Below the pieces are notes generated by a model. That model was not told the DNA's origin. It saw nothing but the letters and a program-made list of their open reading frames with translations, and did not search any database. A program made the position numbers and the translations under genes. This document shows, piece after piece, positions 42,371 through 51,812 of a stretch of 64,000 bases of DNA. Numbering within the stretch: position 1 is the stretch's first letter; every line of letters begins with the position of its first letter. The DNA comes from JAPOXR01 sp965116115 (lineage in GTDB: Bacteria; Pseudomonadota; Alphaproteobacteria; Rhodobacterales; Rhodobacteraceae): contig OZ220486.1 in assembly GCA_965116115.1 (NCBI GenBank), positions 2,356,001 to 2,420,000 on the forward strand. The letters run 5' to 3'.

Positions 42371-42592
42371 CTCTTCGGGCACCTTATCAAACCAGGAACA
42401 TACTATACAAGCGAAAATTTACCTCATCAATTACAGCCGTTCTTCCATGGTGCCCGCCCCAGGCTTTAGTTCGTCGCCAGCAACCGGATTGGGGAAGATG
42501 CGGTCCGACTGACCTGCGCGCCTGCCGATCAAACATAGACTGACGCTTGCGAAGGCGGCGGCCGTCTCGCGACCGCCACCCGACACATGGGC

Positions 42593-43213
42593 TCAAGCCG
42601 CTCTGATTTTGGAGAGGAGGTCCGCGTCGTACTCGGCTGTTTTCTTCGACGACGGCCGGGCCTCGCAGCGCTCGATCCACGCCCTGATTGCCGGATGGTC
42701 CGGGGTGGACTCGGGAAACCAAGTGAATGGCGAGACCAGAAGAAGGTCAACCGCGGTGAACCTCTCTCCCATCAAGAAGGACGTTGTTTCGAGCGTTCCG
42801 GCCAGTCGTGCGGTCATCTCGGGCACGCCCCGGAAGGTGAGATGAAGGATCGGGTGCGAAAGCTCTGCCACACCCAAGACGATGACTGGCTCGACCACAT
42901 TGCCGTACCACGCCAGCCAGCTGAGGAAGCGGCCACGCAGCGGGTTTCCCGCCACCGGTCCCAGTCCTGCCGCTGGGAAGAGGTCGGTGAGATAGAGGAT
43001 GATCGCGTTCGATTCCCAGATCTCGACACCGTCATGCACCAGTAGCGGCACCTTACCCTCGGGATGGGGATTATTCGGGTCGCTTCGACTGCTGCCGTCA
43101 TTCTGCGAGACGTCGACGATTTCGATCTGGACCTCGTTCCATATATCCAGCTCGTCGATGAGCTGGATGATCCGCGACGACCGAGAACGGGGAGAATGAT
43201 AGAGTGTCAACAT
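42593..43213 (-). CDS. Glutathione S-transferase family protein
   Basis: A 206-residue protein with the N-terminal thioredoxin-like domain MLTLYHSPRSRSSRIIQLID, GKVPLLVHDGVEIWESNAII (cis-Pro and the ES glutathione-binding pair), and a C-terminal helical domain with RFTAVDLLLVSPFTWFPES, the N-capping box of GSTs. It is divergently transcribed from a WYL-domain regulator, a frequent pairing in proteobacteria, suggesting inducible detoxification. It looks intact although it sits among relics in the accessory island, so it may be recently acquired cargo. Confidence 0.92.
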   Translation of the reverse strand: MLTLYHSPRSRSSRIIQLIDELDIWNEVQIEIVDVSQNDGSSRSDPNNPHPEGKVPLLVHDGVEIWESNAIILYLTDLFPAAGLGPVAGNPLRGRFLSWLAWYGNVVEPVIVLGVAELSHPILHLTFRGVPEMTARLAGTLETTSFLMGERFTAVDLLLVSPFTWFPESTPDHPAIRAWIERCEARPSSKKTAEYDADLLSKIRAA

Positions 43214-43290
43214 GGTTTGAGCCTCGTGATTTGGTTTCGGACTGTGACCCGCTATAGAGAGGTCATACTGTCAGTTTCCGTCAGGATCGC

Positions 43291-43974
43291 ATGAGCCGCT
43301 CAGAACGCCTGTTTCGCCTCTTGAACGCGCTGCGCGTCCTGCCAAAGCCAGTGACGGCGGCGCGTCTTGCACAGGAGACGGAGGTGTCGGAGCGCACGCT
43401 TTATCGCGACATCGAAAGTCTGCGGGCGGGTGGGGCGTTGATCGACGGGGCGCCGGGCCTTGGCTACACGCTTACCGAAGACCCCGCCTTGCCGCCGCAG
43501 ACCTTCGACCAGATAGAGATCGAGGCTTTGGTCCTTGGTCTCAGCGACGCGCGCCAGCGCGGCGACCCCGAGTTGGCAAAGGCTGCAGAAACCGCGCTCG
43601 CCAAAATCGCCGCAACGCTGCCCCCGCGCCTGCAACGGCAGGTGCTCCACGCAACGCATATGGTCTATCGTTTCGATGCGCCCGAGCGGGAGAGAACGGA
43701 CATCTCGGACATTCGCGCTGCCTGTTGGGCCGAACGGGCCATCGACATTGCCTATCGGGATGCGGAGGGCTTAAGAACCGACCGGCGCATTTATCCACTT
43801 TCGATCGTCTATCTGGACTGGGGCGTCGAACTGTTCGCCTGGTGCTGTTTAAGGAAGGATTTCCGGAAGTTTCGGGTTTCGCGGATTGAGGCCCTGATCC
43901 CGACAAAAGCGAGCTTTCGACCGAACCGCGCGCGGCTCTTGCGGGACTACATCGCCCGGATATCGGATGACTGA
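43291..43974 (+). CDS. HTH/WYL-domain transcriptional regulator (YafY-like)
   Basis: A 227-residue protein with an N-terminal winged helix (SERLFRLLNALRVLPKPVTA, LAQETEVSERTLYRDIESLR) and a WYL domain (about 140-215; ERAIDIAYRDAEGLRTDRRI, YPLSIVYLDWGVELFAWC). WYL domains sense nucleic acids or small ligands. It faces the GST gene across 77 bp and probably controls it. The ORF is intact and ends 180 bp before the IS630 element. Confidence 0.9.
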   Translation: MSRSERLFRLLNALRVLPKPVTAARLAQETEVSERTLYRDIESLRAGGALIDGAPGLGYTLTEDPALPPQTFDQIEIEALVLGLSDARQRGDPELAKAAETALAKIAATLPPRLQRQVLHATHMVYRFDAPERERTDISDIRAACWAERAIDIAYRDAEGLRTDRRIYPLSIVYLDWGVELFAWCCLRKDFRKFRVSRIEALIPTKASFRPNRARLLRDYIARISDD

Positions 43975-44153
43975 CGGACGGGCCAGTCGGCGGTACGATT
44001 ATTGGCTGCTTTAGTGAATCGGACACGCTGCGACACCGCTAGGTCAACCGAAGACTGGCCAAAGGCAGTGATCAGCGTCGCGATACCGGAGGCGGCGACT
44101 ACCGGTGCAGGCTCCCAACGATCAAAGCTATCACTGGATCGGGTGTGAGTCTA

Positions 44154-45512
44154 GTAGTCTGTCATTGCTATATTGATGGGTATAAAGAATGCAGTTCAGT
44201 GCGCGCGTCTTCGGCGGTGAACCGCTGTTTGACCGGGGCCGGGTCGGCGTTGCGCGCTTTTTCCCATGCCGAAACCTCGCGGCAGAGCGTCTCCCGGTCG
44301 GGAATGCGCCGGGACAGGCACTGACGGCTCAGCACGCTGATTCCGCTCTCGGCGATGTTCAGCCAGCTGCCGTGTTTCGGCGTGTGATGAACCTCGAAAC
44401 GCTCGCAGAGCCTGCCGGCCTGCTCCGGCGGAAAAGCATGGTAAAGACTCGACAGCTCATGCGTTGTCCATGGCTGGCATGATTTTTTTGCCGGGGAAGT
44501 GAACATCGGCGATCTCTCTGAGGAGTTCGGCGAAATCCTTCTTCGTCCGGCGGTCGGTGATTTTGACATGCCCTGGCCTGCAAGCGGCGCATGAACCATG
44601 AACAGATTCGCCGTCCCGTTGCGCTCGTATTCGCAGTCGAAGCGCGCCGGTCGGCCGGGAGCGGTCGGCAAAGCCGTGCGGACCTCCTTCGTCTGCTGCT
44701 TGCTCGCCTCGGCTGTGCAGGCCAGCACCTCGTCCTCTTTGAACTTCCGCTGATAAACCCTGAGCACATCCTCCATCAAGCATGCGAAGTCGCAGCTTTT
44801 CGCCGCCGGAATGCGCTGGCACCGCGTAAGATGCGGTTTCAAATCGTTTTTTTTAATGTCCTCCTGACCGTTTCCCGGGAAATGCTGTCAACGACATTCA
44901 ACGCGACCAGCCGCTCGCCGAGCAGCTCCAGCGGCTGTGAGGAACGCCCCTCGGGAGGTTCCGAACAGGCGATCATCGTCAGCTTCGCCTCGCCCTCGCC
45001 GTCAAGCTTCGGAGGAACGCGGTTCGAATGCGGCCTGCGCTCCAGAGCCGCTGTACCCTCCACGACGAAACGCCGGCGGAGCCGCTCGACAGTCGCCGTG
45101 CCGACACCGACAGAATCGGCGGCGTCGGCATCGGCGCGCGCGCCGCTCTTCCGGTTCTCATCCGTGAGAAGAAGAATATGCGCCCGCCGCCGCCGCTCGG
45201 CCGAACCGCGGCCGGATGAAACGATCTCCTCTGATTCAGCCCGTTCATGATCTTCGAGCCGCACATGCTGTATCTTGCGTCCGATTTGTTCCTGCTGATC
45301 CGTCATAGCTTCCCGCCTCTTGTAATCGCCGCCGGCGCGAAACAGGCCTCAGCCGCTGGATTCCTGCTCAGAATCCGGCTGAAATACCCGGCCGACAGCA
45401 TTTGTCTTCGTTCAGACTGAGGCTGTTACCATGATTTCAACGGAGCGTCAACACTGGAAACCAGGACGTCCGCCAAACCACGATTACCATCATTATCACT
45501 GTGTCAGACTAC
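44154..45512 (-). mobile_element. IS630-family insertion sequence, about 1.36 kb, flanked by TA
   Basis: The left end GTAGTCTGTCA (44154) and the complement of the right end GTAGTCTGACA (ending 45512) form imperfect inverted repeats of about 27 bp that also share ATAATGATGG-like inner sequence. Both ends are bordered by TA (44152-44153 and 45513-45514), the target duplicated by this family. It carries a two-frame, damaged transposase on the minus strand. Its right TA is the insertion point of the IS5-type element. Confidence 0.8.
44168..45306 (-). pseudogene. IS630-family transposase, frame-broken
   Basis: The first frame (45306 to 44839) is the helix-turn-helix part (RRRAHILLLTDENRKSG, VGTATVERLRRRFVVEGTAA). 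It ends LKKTI at an A8 run; a -1 shift there restores the family reading LKKNDLKPHLTRCQRIP. The second frame contains APGRPARFDCEYERNGTANL and HTPKHGSWLNIAE with the final Glu. Between about 44572 and 44464 the correct reading (HVKITDRRTKKDFAELLREI, MPAMDN) lies in another frame, and the usual CMDE Asp is replaced (CTAEA). The A8 site could be programmed, but the other lesions make it inactive. Confidence 0.82.
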
Positions 45513-45514
45513 TA

Positions 45515-46433
45515 GGTTGTGTCCTCAAATATTTGACATGCCGAGCTGGTTGCGGCACAGTGCCGCACGACCAGCGGTGAGAATGCTTGAAGGAGATTTG
45601 AAATGATCGGCAGCCGGCATGACATGACGAACGAGCAATGGCAGCGGATGGAGCGTGTGATGCCGAAAGGCCTGCCCGGGCCGCCGCGCAAGGACGACCG
45701 TAAGGTAATGGATGGGATATTTTTCGTGCTGCGCACCGGCATGCCATGGCGGGATCTGCCCGAGCGTTACGGGCCTTACACGACTTGTTACAACCGTTTT
45801 ACCCGCTGGAGCGAATCGGGCCGCTGGCAGAAGATTCTTGATGATCTTCAACGGCTTGAAGAAGCGGAAGAAGAAGCCGCGGACGAAAAAGACGACGGCG
45901 ATCCGGCGCCGCGGAGCCGGATGATCGACTCGTCGTCGATCCGCGCTCACCGCCATGCCGCCGGGTCGCGCAAGGACGGCGAGCCGCAGGAGATCGGGCG
46001 TTCCCGGGGCGGATGGACGACGAAGATTCATGCCATGGTCGACGGCAAGGGCGGGCTGCGCCGCATGCGCTTGTCGCCCGGGCAGGCCGCCGACTGCGCC
46101 GAGGCGGCGCCCCTTCTTGACGGCCTTGAAGCCGGCTGCGTCCTGATCGCCGACAAGGCTTACGACACCGAGGCCGTTCTCAAGCAGGCGGCGGAAGCCG
46201 GCTGCCGGGCCGTCATTCCGTCGAAGTCGAACCGCAGGCAGCAGCGGCCGCTGGATAAAGCTGTCTATGCGAAGCGCAATGTCATTGAGCGTTTCTTCGG
46301 AAGAATCAAAGAGTTCCGGCGGGTCGCGACCCGCTTTGACAAGCGGGCCCGCAACTTCGCCGCCGCTGTCATCCTGACCGTCATCCGCTGCATGCTGCGG
46401 AATGACGCAAAGGGGATAATTGAGTCCACTACC
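45515..46433 (+). mobile_element. IS5-family insertion sequence, 919 bp, apparently intact
   Basis: Ends are GGTTGTGTCCTCAA (45515) and TTGAGTCCACTACC (46433), imperfect inverted repeats, each bordered by TA within CTAG (45512-45515 and 46433-46436). It contains one full transposase gene. It is inserted exactly at the TA next to the right end of the IS630 element and touches the left end of the ISKra4-type element, making a three-element cluster. Confidence 0.85.
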
Positions 46434-46436
46434 TAG
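45603..46436 (+). CDS. IS5-family transposase
   Basis: A 277-residue transposase, intact. The N-terminal part MTNEQWQRMERVMPKGLPGP and the typical DGIFFVLRTGMPWRDLPERY are followed by the DDE core: MIDSSSIRAHRHAAG (first Asp), VLIADKAYDTEAV (second Asp) and KRNVIERFFGRIKEFRRVAT (Glu). The TAG stop codon is completed by the flanking target site: TA at 46434-46435 lies outside the inverted repeat, so the reading frame ends only because of the CTAG target. The start ATG 45603 is preceded by AAGGAG. Confidence 0.93.
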   Translation: MIGSRHDMTNEQWQRMERVMPKGLPGPPRKDDRKVMDGIFFVLRTGMPWRDLPERYGPYTTCYNRFTRWSESGRWQKILDDLQRLEEAEEEAADEKDDGDPAPRSRMIDSSSIRAHRHAAGSRKDGEPQEIGRSRGGWTTKIHAMVDGKGGLRRMRLSPGQAADCAEAAPLLDGLEAGCVLIADKAYDTEAVLKQAAEAGCRAVIPSKSNRRQQRPLDKAVYAKRNVIERFFGRIKEFRRVATRFDKRARNFAAAVILTVIRCMLRNDAKGIIESTT

Positions 46437-46437
46437 T

Positions 46438-47858
46438 ATGTCAGTTTGAAAGTCAGTTTCATTGTTTCATCTCATGCGGCCAGCGCCTGGGTGTGATATG
46501 GGCTGATGTTATCGTTGGCTGGTGCGTTGTCTGCCTTGATCATGGCTTTCCACGCGCTTTCGAAGCGGCCGGATTTGGTGAGGGCGCGGAAGGTGAGAAC
46601 GGCTTGTCCGCCAACGATGCGCCAGCGCATGCCGGAGCGTTTCATGCGCTGTGCGACGAGGGTCTTGTTGGCCGCCTCGACAATTCCCGAGCCGATCGCG
46701 ATCCCCTGTTGCTTCAGCGCGTGGCAGCGCATGCGGTGGCGATGCTTGCGGAAGAAGGCCGGTTCCCTGTCGATGTCGGCTCGGCCCGCCGGCGCGGCGG
46801 TGTCGCGAAGGCAGCGCAGCGCCCGGATCACCCTGTCGATGCCGCGAGGGTCGCAGCGCAGGATCTCGCGGCACTTCTCGAACCGGCAGGGCGCCGTTGC
46901 ATGGTCGGCCGCCACGCGCAGATGCTCGCAGGCATGCCGGAAGTCGATCACCTCGGTTTCGGGCTCAAGACCGGAAAGGAATGTCCAGTTGTCGGCGGCT
47001 CCGTCGGCGATGGCGCTGATCCTGATCCCGGGACGCTTGCGCCTGATATGCGCGACCTCGCTTGCCAGCTGCGCCTTCAGCGCGCGCTTGCCGCGCTCGG
47101 GCATGCGGCCGAGACAGACGGTCTTCAGGCGCTCGCCGTCGGCGTCGTGGAAGGAGACTGTGCCACAGGCCGCCTCGCGCCGGCAGGCCTCGCAACGGCC
47201 GTCCTCGCCGGCCCGCAGCGCTGCCATGACGCCGGCTGGCGAGACCGAGGCGGTGACCGCGTCCTGCGGGATGTCCTCGGCTTCCCGGATGCCGTCCAGG
47301 GCCTGCGGGCCGAGACGTTCCCAGCGCTCCCGCATGGTCAGGCTCAGGCGCTGCAAGGCGCTCACAGACGGCGTCATGGCGCCGAGCTTGCCGAAGAACG
47401 CCTCCGCTTCCCGCGCCGTGCAGCAGACCATCATCATCAGCCCGAGCTGAGCCGCCGGCCGTGTCAGGCAGTCATCGACAAGGCTCAGGCTTTCGTCCAC
47501 CGGCATCAGCGATCGGCAGCGCCCGCCGGTGCGGCAGCGCGCGCGCCGAAAGGTCACCGGGCCGAGCGAGGTCATGATCGTCTTCGGCGTCGGCGCTGCA
47601 CGGAACCGGTTCTGCCCGTCACGCTCAATCCGGGGCGCGCCGTCGTCCCGGGCCTCGGCACAGGCGCCCAGGATCTCGCAGCCAAGCGCGCGCGCTCTCA
47701 AGCACCCGCCGCTCCGCTTCCTCGAAGGCCTCGGCAGAGCACTCTGAACCGAGCTGCCGATGACAAACCGCGGTCACTTGCGTGACCGCTTCGACAACCC
47801 GAGGCGGCAAGCCGGAAAGATCGATGGACGCGGAAGGCCGAGGCTGTGAAACTGACAT
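46438..47858 (-). mobile_element. ISKra4-family insertion sequence, about 1.4 kb
   Basis: The left end ATGTCAGTTT (about 46438) and the complement of the right end (AAACTGACAT, 47849-47858) form short inverted repeats, with more loosely repeated TCAGTTTC at 46456. The transposase occupies the minus strand in two frames. Exact outer bases are uncertain because the repeats are short and the left end touches the IS5-type element. Confidence 0.65.
46472..47858 (-). pseudogene. ISKra4-family transposase in two frames
   Basis: The N-terminal frame from ATG 47858 (MSVSQPRPSASIDLSGLPPR) runs to FEEAERRVLESARA; the next part ARALGCEILGACAEARDD continues in the -1 frame from about 47701 down to 46472. 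The long part has the family pattern: TSLGPVTFRRARCR, SVSPAGVMAALRAGEDGRC, AIADGAADNWTFLSGLEPET, and the end GIVEAANKTLVAQRMKRSGM. The shift lies in a GCGCGCGC run, so it may be a mutation or, as in some members of this family, a programmed -1 frameshift. Confidence 0.78.
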
Positions 47859-48207
47859 GGGAGCGCTCCTGATGTTGCAGGTTCAAACCAGCATCATATC
47901 GCATCTTGCGGTGCGGAGCGTTCCCGCATCCACCGCTGAACCCTGCCGTCGTGACAAAATCCGGTCCCGAAACGGGCGATTGTCACGAAAACCCGTTTTC
48001 GCCGCTGCCTCGCGACCGCACAACCGTGCTAAATCAATGGCTTGGCTTCGCCATACGAGAACTGCACCCACTGGATCAATCCGCTGGCCTGCATCGATTT
48101 CCAGTGCTGCAATCCGCCACAGAGCCGGTTCCACTGCCTTGAAATTCCCGGCAATTCGATTTCTCTCGGCAGGCGCTTTCCCATGGGATATTGATAAGCT
48201 GGCACGA
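47859..48207. other. Spacer between ISKra4 element and mfd
   Basis: About 350 bp without a supported gene. A minus-strand open frame (AVEPALWRIAALEIDAGQRI) overlaps the mfd end and looks like a fragment of a former gene, but I cannot name it. No terminator for mfd was recognised. Confidence 0.35.
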
Positions 48208-51200
48208 TCAGGGACGGGACGGGACGGCAGCGATGCCCGCGATTTCTCTGGCGAGTCTGGCCGAGCCCCTGAGCCGCGCTTCTTCCCGGCGCCATTCACG
48301 GCGCAGCATCAGCTTGCCGCCTCTGACGGTCGCCGATCCTTCCTGCGACGAAATGAATTCCACCAAGCCGCTGACATTCGCGAACGAATTGCCCTGAAAT
48401 TCCACCGTGCCTCCTTTCGGGCCGGCATCCAGTCGGGAAATCCCAGCCTGTCTGCAGAGCAGCTTTATCCTGACAATCTGCAGCAAGGTCTCAACCTCTC
48501 TCGGCAGAATCCCAAACCGATCAATAAGTTCAGCAGCGAATCCGTCAATTTCATCGAAGGCGGTCAGGGTCCCGATGCGCCGGTAAAGGCCGAGGCGCAC
48601 GGACAGATTCGACACATATGAATCCGGAATTCTCGCTGAAACCCGCAGATTGATCTGAGGAACGAGCCGGCCGGATTCTGTTTCCGCCGGCTGGCCATCA
48701 GACTTCATTTCGGAAACTGCCTCGGCAAGCATTTTTTGATACAGTTCTACCCCGACTTCACGGATATGGCCCGTCTGTGCGCTGCCGAGCAGATTTCCTC
48801 CGCCGCGCAGATCCAGATCCTGCGCCGCAAGACTGAATCCGGCGCCGAGCGCGTCCAGCCCGCTGAGTATTTCGAACCTCCGCTGCGCGGCTTCGGTGAG
48901 CTTAGACTTGGTATTGTATGTGATATAAGCGTATGCGCGGACGCCGGATCTGCCGACCCGGCCGCGGATCTGGTAAAGCTGCGCCAGACCGAAACGTTCA
49001 GCCCGGACGATTATGATCGTGTTGGCGGCAGGTATATCCAAGCCGGACGCGACAATGGTCGTCGACAACAACACATCGCATTTGCCGTCGTAGAATTCAG
49101 CCGTTCGTTTTTCCATATCCGCTTTGGGCAGCTGGCCGTGCGCCGTCACGAACGAGACTTCCGGAACATTCTCTTCCAGAAAGGCCGCAAATTCCGGAAG
49201 ATCTTTGATCCTGGGAACCACAATGAAACTCTGCCCTCCCCGATGCAATTCATGCAAAAGCGCTGATCTGACGGTGACCGGGTCGAACTCCAGCACATAC
49301 GTCCGGATGGACAGCCGGTCCGCCGGCGGCGTGGCGATAATCGAAAGATCACGAACGCCGGAAAGAGCCATCTGCAGGGTGCGGGGAATCGGCGTCGCTG
49401 TCAGCGATAAGACATGCACGGCGGAGCGCAGCTCTTTGAACTTCTCCTTGTGGCTCACTCCGAAACTCTGCTCTTCGTCCACGATCGCGAGACCGAGCTG
49501 TTTGAATTTAACGGATTCGCCGAGCAGCGCGTGGGTTCCGATCACGATGTCACAGGCACCGGCGGCCAGAGACTGTCTGACGCCGTCGGCGTCCTGACGG
49601 CTGACCGTGCGTGACAGCTGACGCACGACAACCGGGAATCCGGCGAACCGGTCACGGAAAGTCTCGAAATGCTGCCGCACAAGCAAAGTTGTCGGAGCGA
49701 TGACGGCGACCTGCATTCCACTCATTGCAGTGACAAAAGCGGCCCGCATCGCGACTTCGGTTTTTCCGAAACCGACATCACCGCAAATCAGCCGGTCCAT
49801 CGGCATGCCGCCGCGGAAATCCGCAAGCACATCATCAACCGCCTGCGCCTGATCCTCTGTTTCCTGGTACTGGAAACGGGCCAGAAAGGAGTCCCAGGAC
49901 AGACGGTCGGGCACCAGAACCGGCGCGGATTTCGTTGATCTTTCGGCTGCCGTGCTGATCAGCTCGTCCGCAATGTCCAGCAGCCGCTTCTTCATCCGCG
50001 CCTTGCGCTCCTGCCAGCCGGCGGCGCCCAGACGGTCCAGAACCGCGTCGCCCGATCCGTATTTGGACAGAAGATCAATATTAATCACCGGAAGATACAA
50101 CCGGGCGCCGCCGGCATATTCGAGCACTGCGCAGTCATAAGGCGCATTCGCGGCCATCACTGTCTCAAGTCCGAGATAGCGTCCGATTCCGTTCTCTTCG
50201 TGGACAACCAGATCACCGGGTGAGAACCCGCCGGTTTCCGCCAGCAATTGGGCAGAGGAGCGTCTTTTCCGGGATTTTCGAACCAGTCTCTCGCCGAAAA
50301 CATCCTGTTCCGAAACCACTGCGAGATCTTCGGCGACGTATCCGCGCTCCAGTCCCGCGACAGCCAAGTCAATGACGCCCGGGAACCGTCCTAATTCGGA
50401 CACATCTGATATTTCGGCTGTCGCGACTCCCACATCGCCCAGCATGGAAGCGAAACGTTTCCGTGACCCGTCGGACCAGCAGGCAACCATTACGGAACGG
50501 GAACTGCGTAATTCTTTCAGATGACCGGCCACGCATTCAATGAGCGGCACATCCTTTCGCGCCCGCTCCGCGGCGAATTCACGCCCTGTCCGGCCGCCGG
50601 CATCAGCCGTGTCCGGGCCGGCCGAACGCTTCCGTCCGGTGAGCAGCCTGACAGGCCGACGGTTCAGTTTTCCCAGGAATTCATCCGGGTTCATATGCAG
50701 AAGCGCGGGATCCAAGACCGGGGGCGGAATCTCTCTGCCGCCCGCGCGCCCGGGCCCGGACCGTTCCGCATACAGACTCGCGAGACTGTCCCATCTCTGG
50801 CCGCAAAGTTCTTCAATTCCATCATCAATGCATACGACTGAAGACGGCAGATATTCGAAAACGGTTTCAAGCGACTCGTGAAAGAACGGCAGCCAATGTT
50901 CTATGCCGGGGATATTCAGTCCTTCGGATACCGCTCGGTAAATTCTGTCGCCGGATCGGTCCGCGCCGAATTCAGCGCGGAAGCGGCGGCGGAAGTTTGA
51001 AATCGAGCCACTGTCAAGAGAAAATTCCGCGTCGTGACCGATCCGGACCGAAGTTTCGCGGCCTACGGTCATCTGGGTTTCAGGATCGAAAAGCCGTATG
51101 CCGTCAAGCTGGTCCCCGAAAAAATCAAGTCGGACCGGCTGGCGTGAGCCCGCCGGATAAACATCAAGGATCCCCCCTCGGACCGCGTATTCGCCGGGGC

Positions 51201-51726
51201 CGTGCACGCTGGGACTGCGGGCATATCCCGCGCTTTCCAGGAATTTCATCACCGATTCCATGCTCAGCCTGCCGCCGGTCTTCCCCGTCAGCGAAGTCCC
51301 TGCCAAGTAGGTCCGGCCCGGCGTTCTCTGCATCGCCGCATTCAGCGTGGTGAGCACAATCCGCCGGCCGGCCGGCTCTTCCTCGACAAGCCGGGTCAAA
51401 GTCGCCACGCGCCGTGAGGTGATTCCGGCGTTCGGCGAAACCCTGCTGTACGGAGGACAGTCCCAAGCGGGGAAGCTGCGGATGTCGCATTTCGGGGCGA
51501 AAAAATCCAAGGCATCGCGCATCGTCGCCATGCGGCGGTCATCCCGCGCGATATGGAGAATCGGCGAATCGGAACCGGCGGCCAGTTCCGCGATCAGCCG
51601 CGCGTCCAGTCCTTCCGGCGCGCCGCTGATGACGATTTTGCCCTGAACGGCCGGCGGCGCGGTCAGGCTGGTCCTTTCCCGGCAGCCGGCCGGGTGCGCG
51701 CCGCCGCCGCCGCTGTTGATTCGCAT
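48208..51726 (-). CDS. mfd: Transcription-repair coupling factor
   Basis: About 1172 residues from ATG 51726 (MRINSGGGGAHPAG). Regions in order: UvrB-like N-terminal domain (FPAWDCPPYSRVSPN, YARSPSVHGPGEYAVRGGIL), the RNA-polymerase-interacting module FSPGDLVVHEENGIGRYLG, helicase motif I GDVGFGKTEVAMRAAF, motif II VDEEQSFGVSHKEK, motif III LSLTATPIPRTLQMA, motif VI IRGRVGRSG, and the C-terminal TRCF domain. It removes stalled RNA polymerase and recruits UvrA. Length and motifs are normal. It is divergent from hemB. Confidence 0.96.
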   Translation of the reverse strand: MRINSGGGGAHPAGCRERTSLTAPPAVQGKIVISGAPEGLDARLIAELAAGSDSPILHIARDDRRMATMRDALDFFAPKCDIRSFPAWDCPPYSRVSPNAGITSRRVATLTRLVEEEPAGRRIVLTTLNAAMQRTPGRTYLAGTSLTGKTGGRLSMESVMKFLESAGYARSPSVHGPGEYAVRGGILDVYPAGSRQPVRLDFFGDQLDGIRLFDPETQMTVGRETSVRIGHDAEFSLDSGSISNFRRRFRAEFGADRSGDRIYRAVSEGLNIPGIEHWLPFFHESLETVFEYLPSSVVCIDDGIEELCGQRWDSLASLYAERSGPGRAGGREIPPPVLDPALLHMNPDEFLGKLNRRPVRLLTGRKRSAGPDTADAGGRTGREFAAERARKDVPLIECVAGHLKELRSSRSVMVACWSDGSRKRFASMLGDVGVATAEISDVSELGRFPGVIDLAVAGLERGYVAEDLAVVSEQDVFGERLVRKSRKRRSSAQLLAETGGFSPGDLVVHEENGIGRYLGLETVMAANAPYDCAVLEYAGGARLYLPVINIDLLSKYGSGDAVLDRLGAAGWQERKARMKKRLLDIADELISTAAERSTKSAPVLVPDRLSWDSFLARFQYQETEDQAQAVDDVLADFRGGMPMDRLICGDVGFGKTEVAMRAAFVTAMSGMQVAVIAPTTLLVRQHFETFRDRFAGFPVVVRQLSRTVSRQDADGVRQSLAAGACDIVIGTHALLGESVKFKQLGLAIVDEEQSFGVSHKEKFKELRSAVHVLSLTATPIPRTLQMALSGVRDLSIIATPPADRLSIRTYVLEFDPVTVRSALLHELHRGGQSFIVVPRIKDLPEFAAFLEENVPEVSFVTAHGQLPKADMEKRTAEFYDGKCDVLLSTTIVASGLDIPAANTIIIVRAERFGLAQLYQIRGRVGRSGVRAYAYITYNTKSKLTEAAQRRFEILSGLDALGAGFSLAAQDLDLRGGGNLLGSAQTGHIREVGVELYQKMLAEAVSEMKSDGQPAETESGRLVPQINLRVSARIPDSYVSNLSVRLGLYRRIGTLTAFDEIDGFAAELIDRFGILPREVETLLQIVRIKLLCRQAGISRLDAGPKGGTVEFQGNSFANVSGLVEFISSQEGSATVRGGKLMLRREWRREEARLRGSARLAREIAGIAAVPSRP

Positions 51727-51812
51727 GGGTTTGGTCAAGGTTATTTTAACCGCTATAGCTGTACAGATCCGAGAATGTCCCGTTTTCCCCAAACACAGAT
51801 TGGAAGGCAACC
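51727..51812. promoter_or_regulatory. Divergent promoter region of mfd and hemB
   Basis: The 86-bp spacer holds the palindrome GGTTA-TTT-TAACC (51739-51751), CTATAG (51753-51758), a possible -10, and the hemB ribosome site GGAAGG. Both genes must be transcribed from here; individual promoter assignments are uncertain. Confidence 0.35.

Noticed and set aside
46493..47785. 430-codon plus-strand open frame opposite the ISKra4 transposase
   Set aside because: The minus strand encodes recognisable ISKra4 transposase motifs; the opposite frame is a composition artefact.
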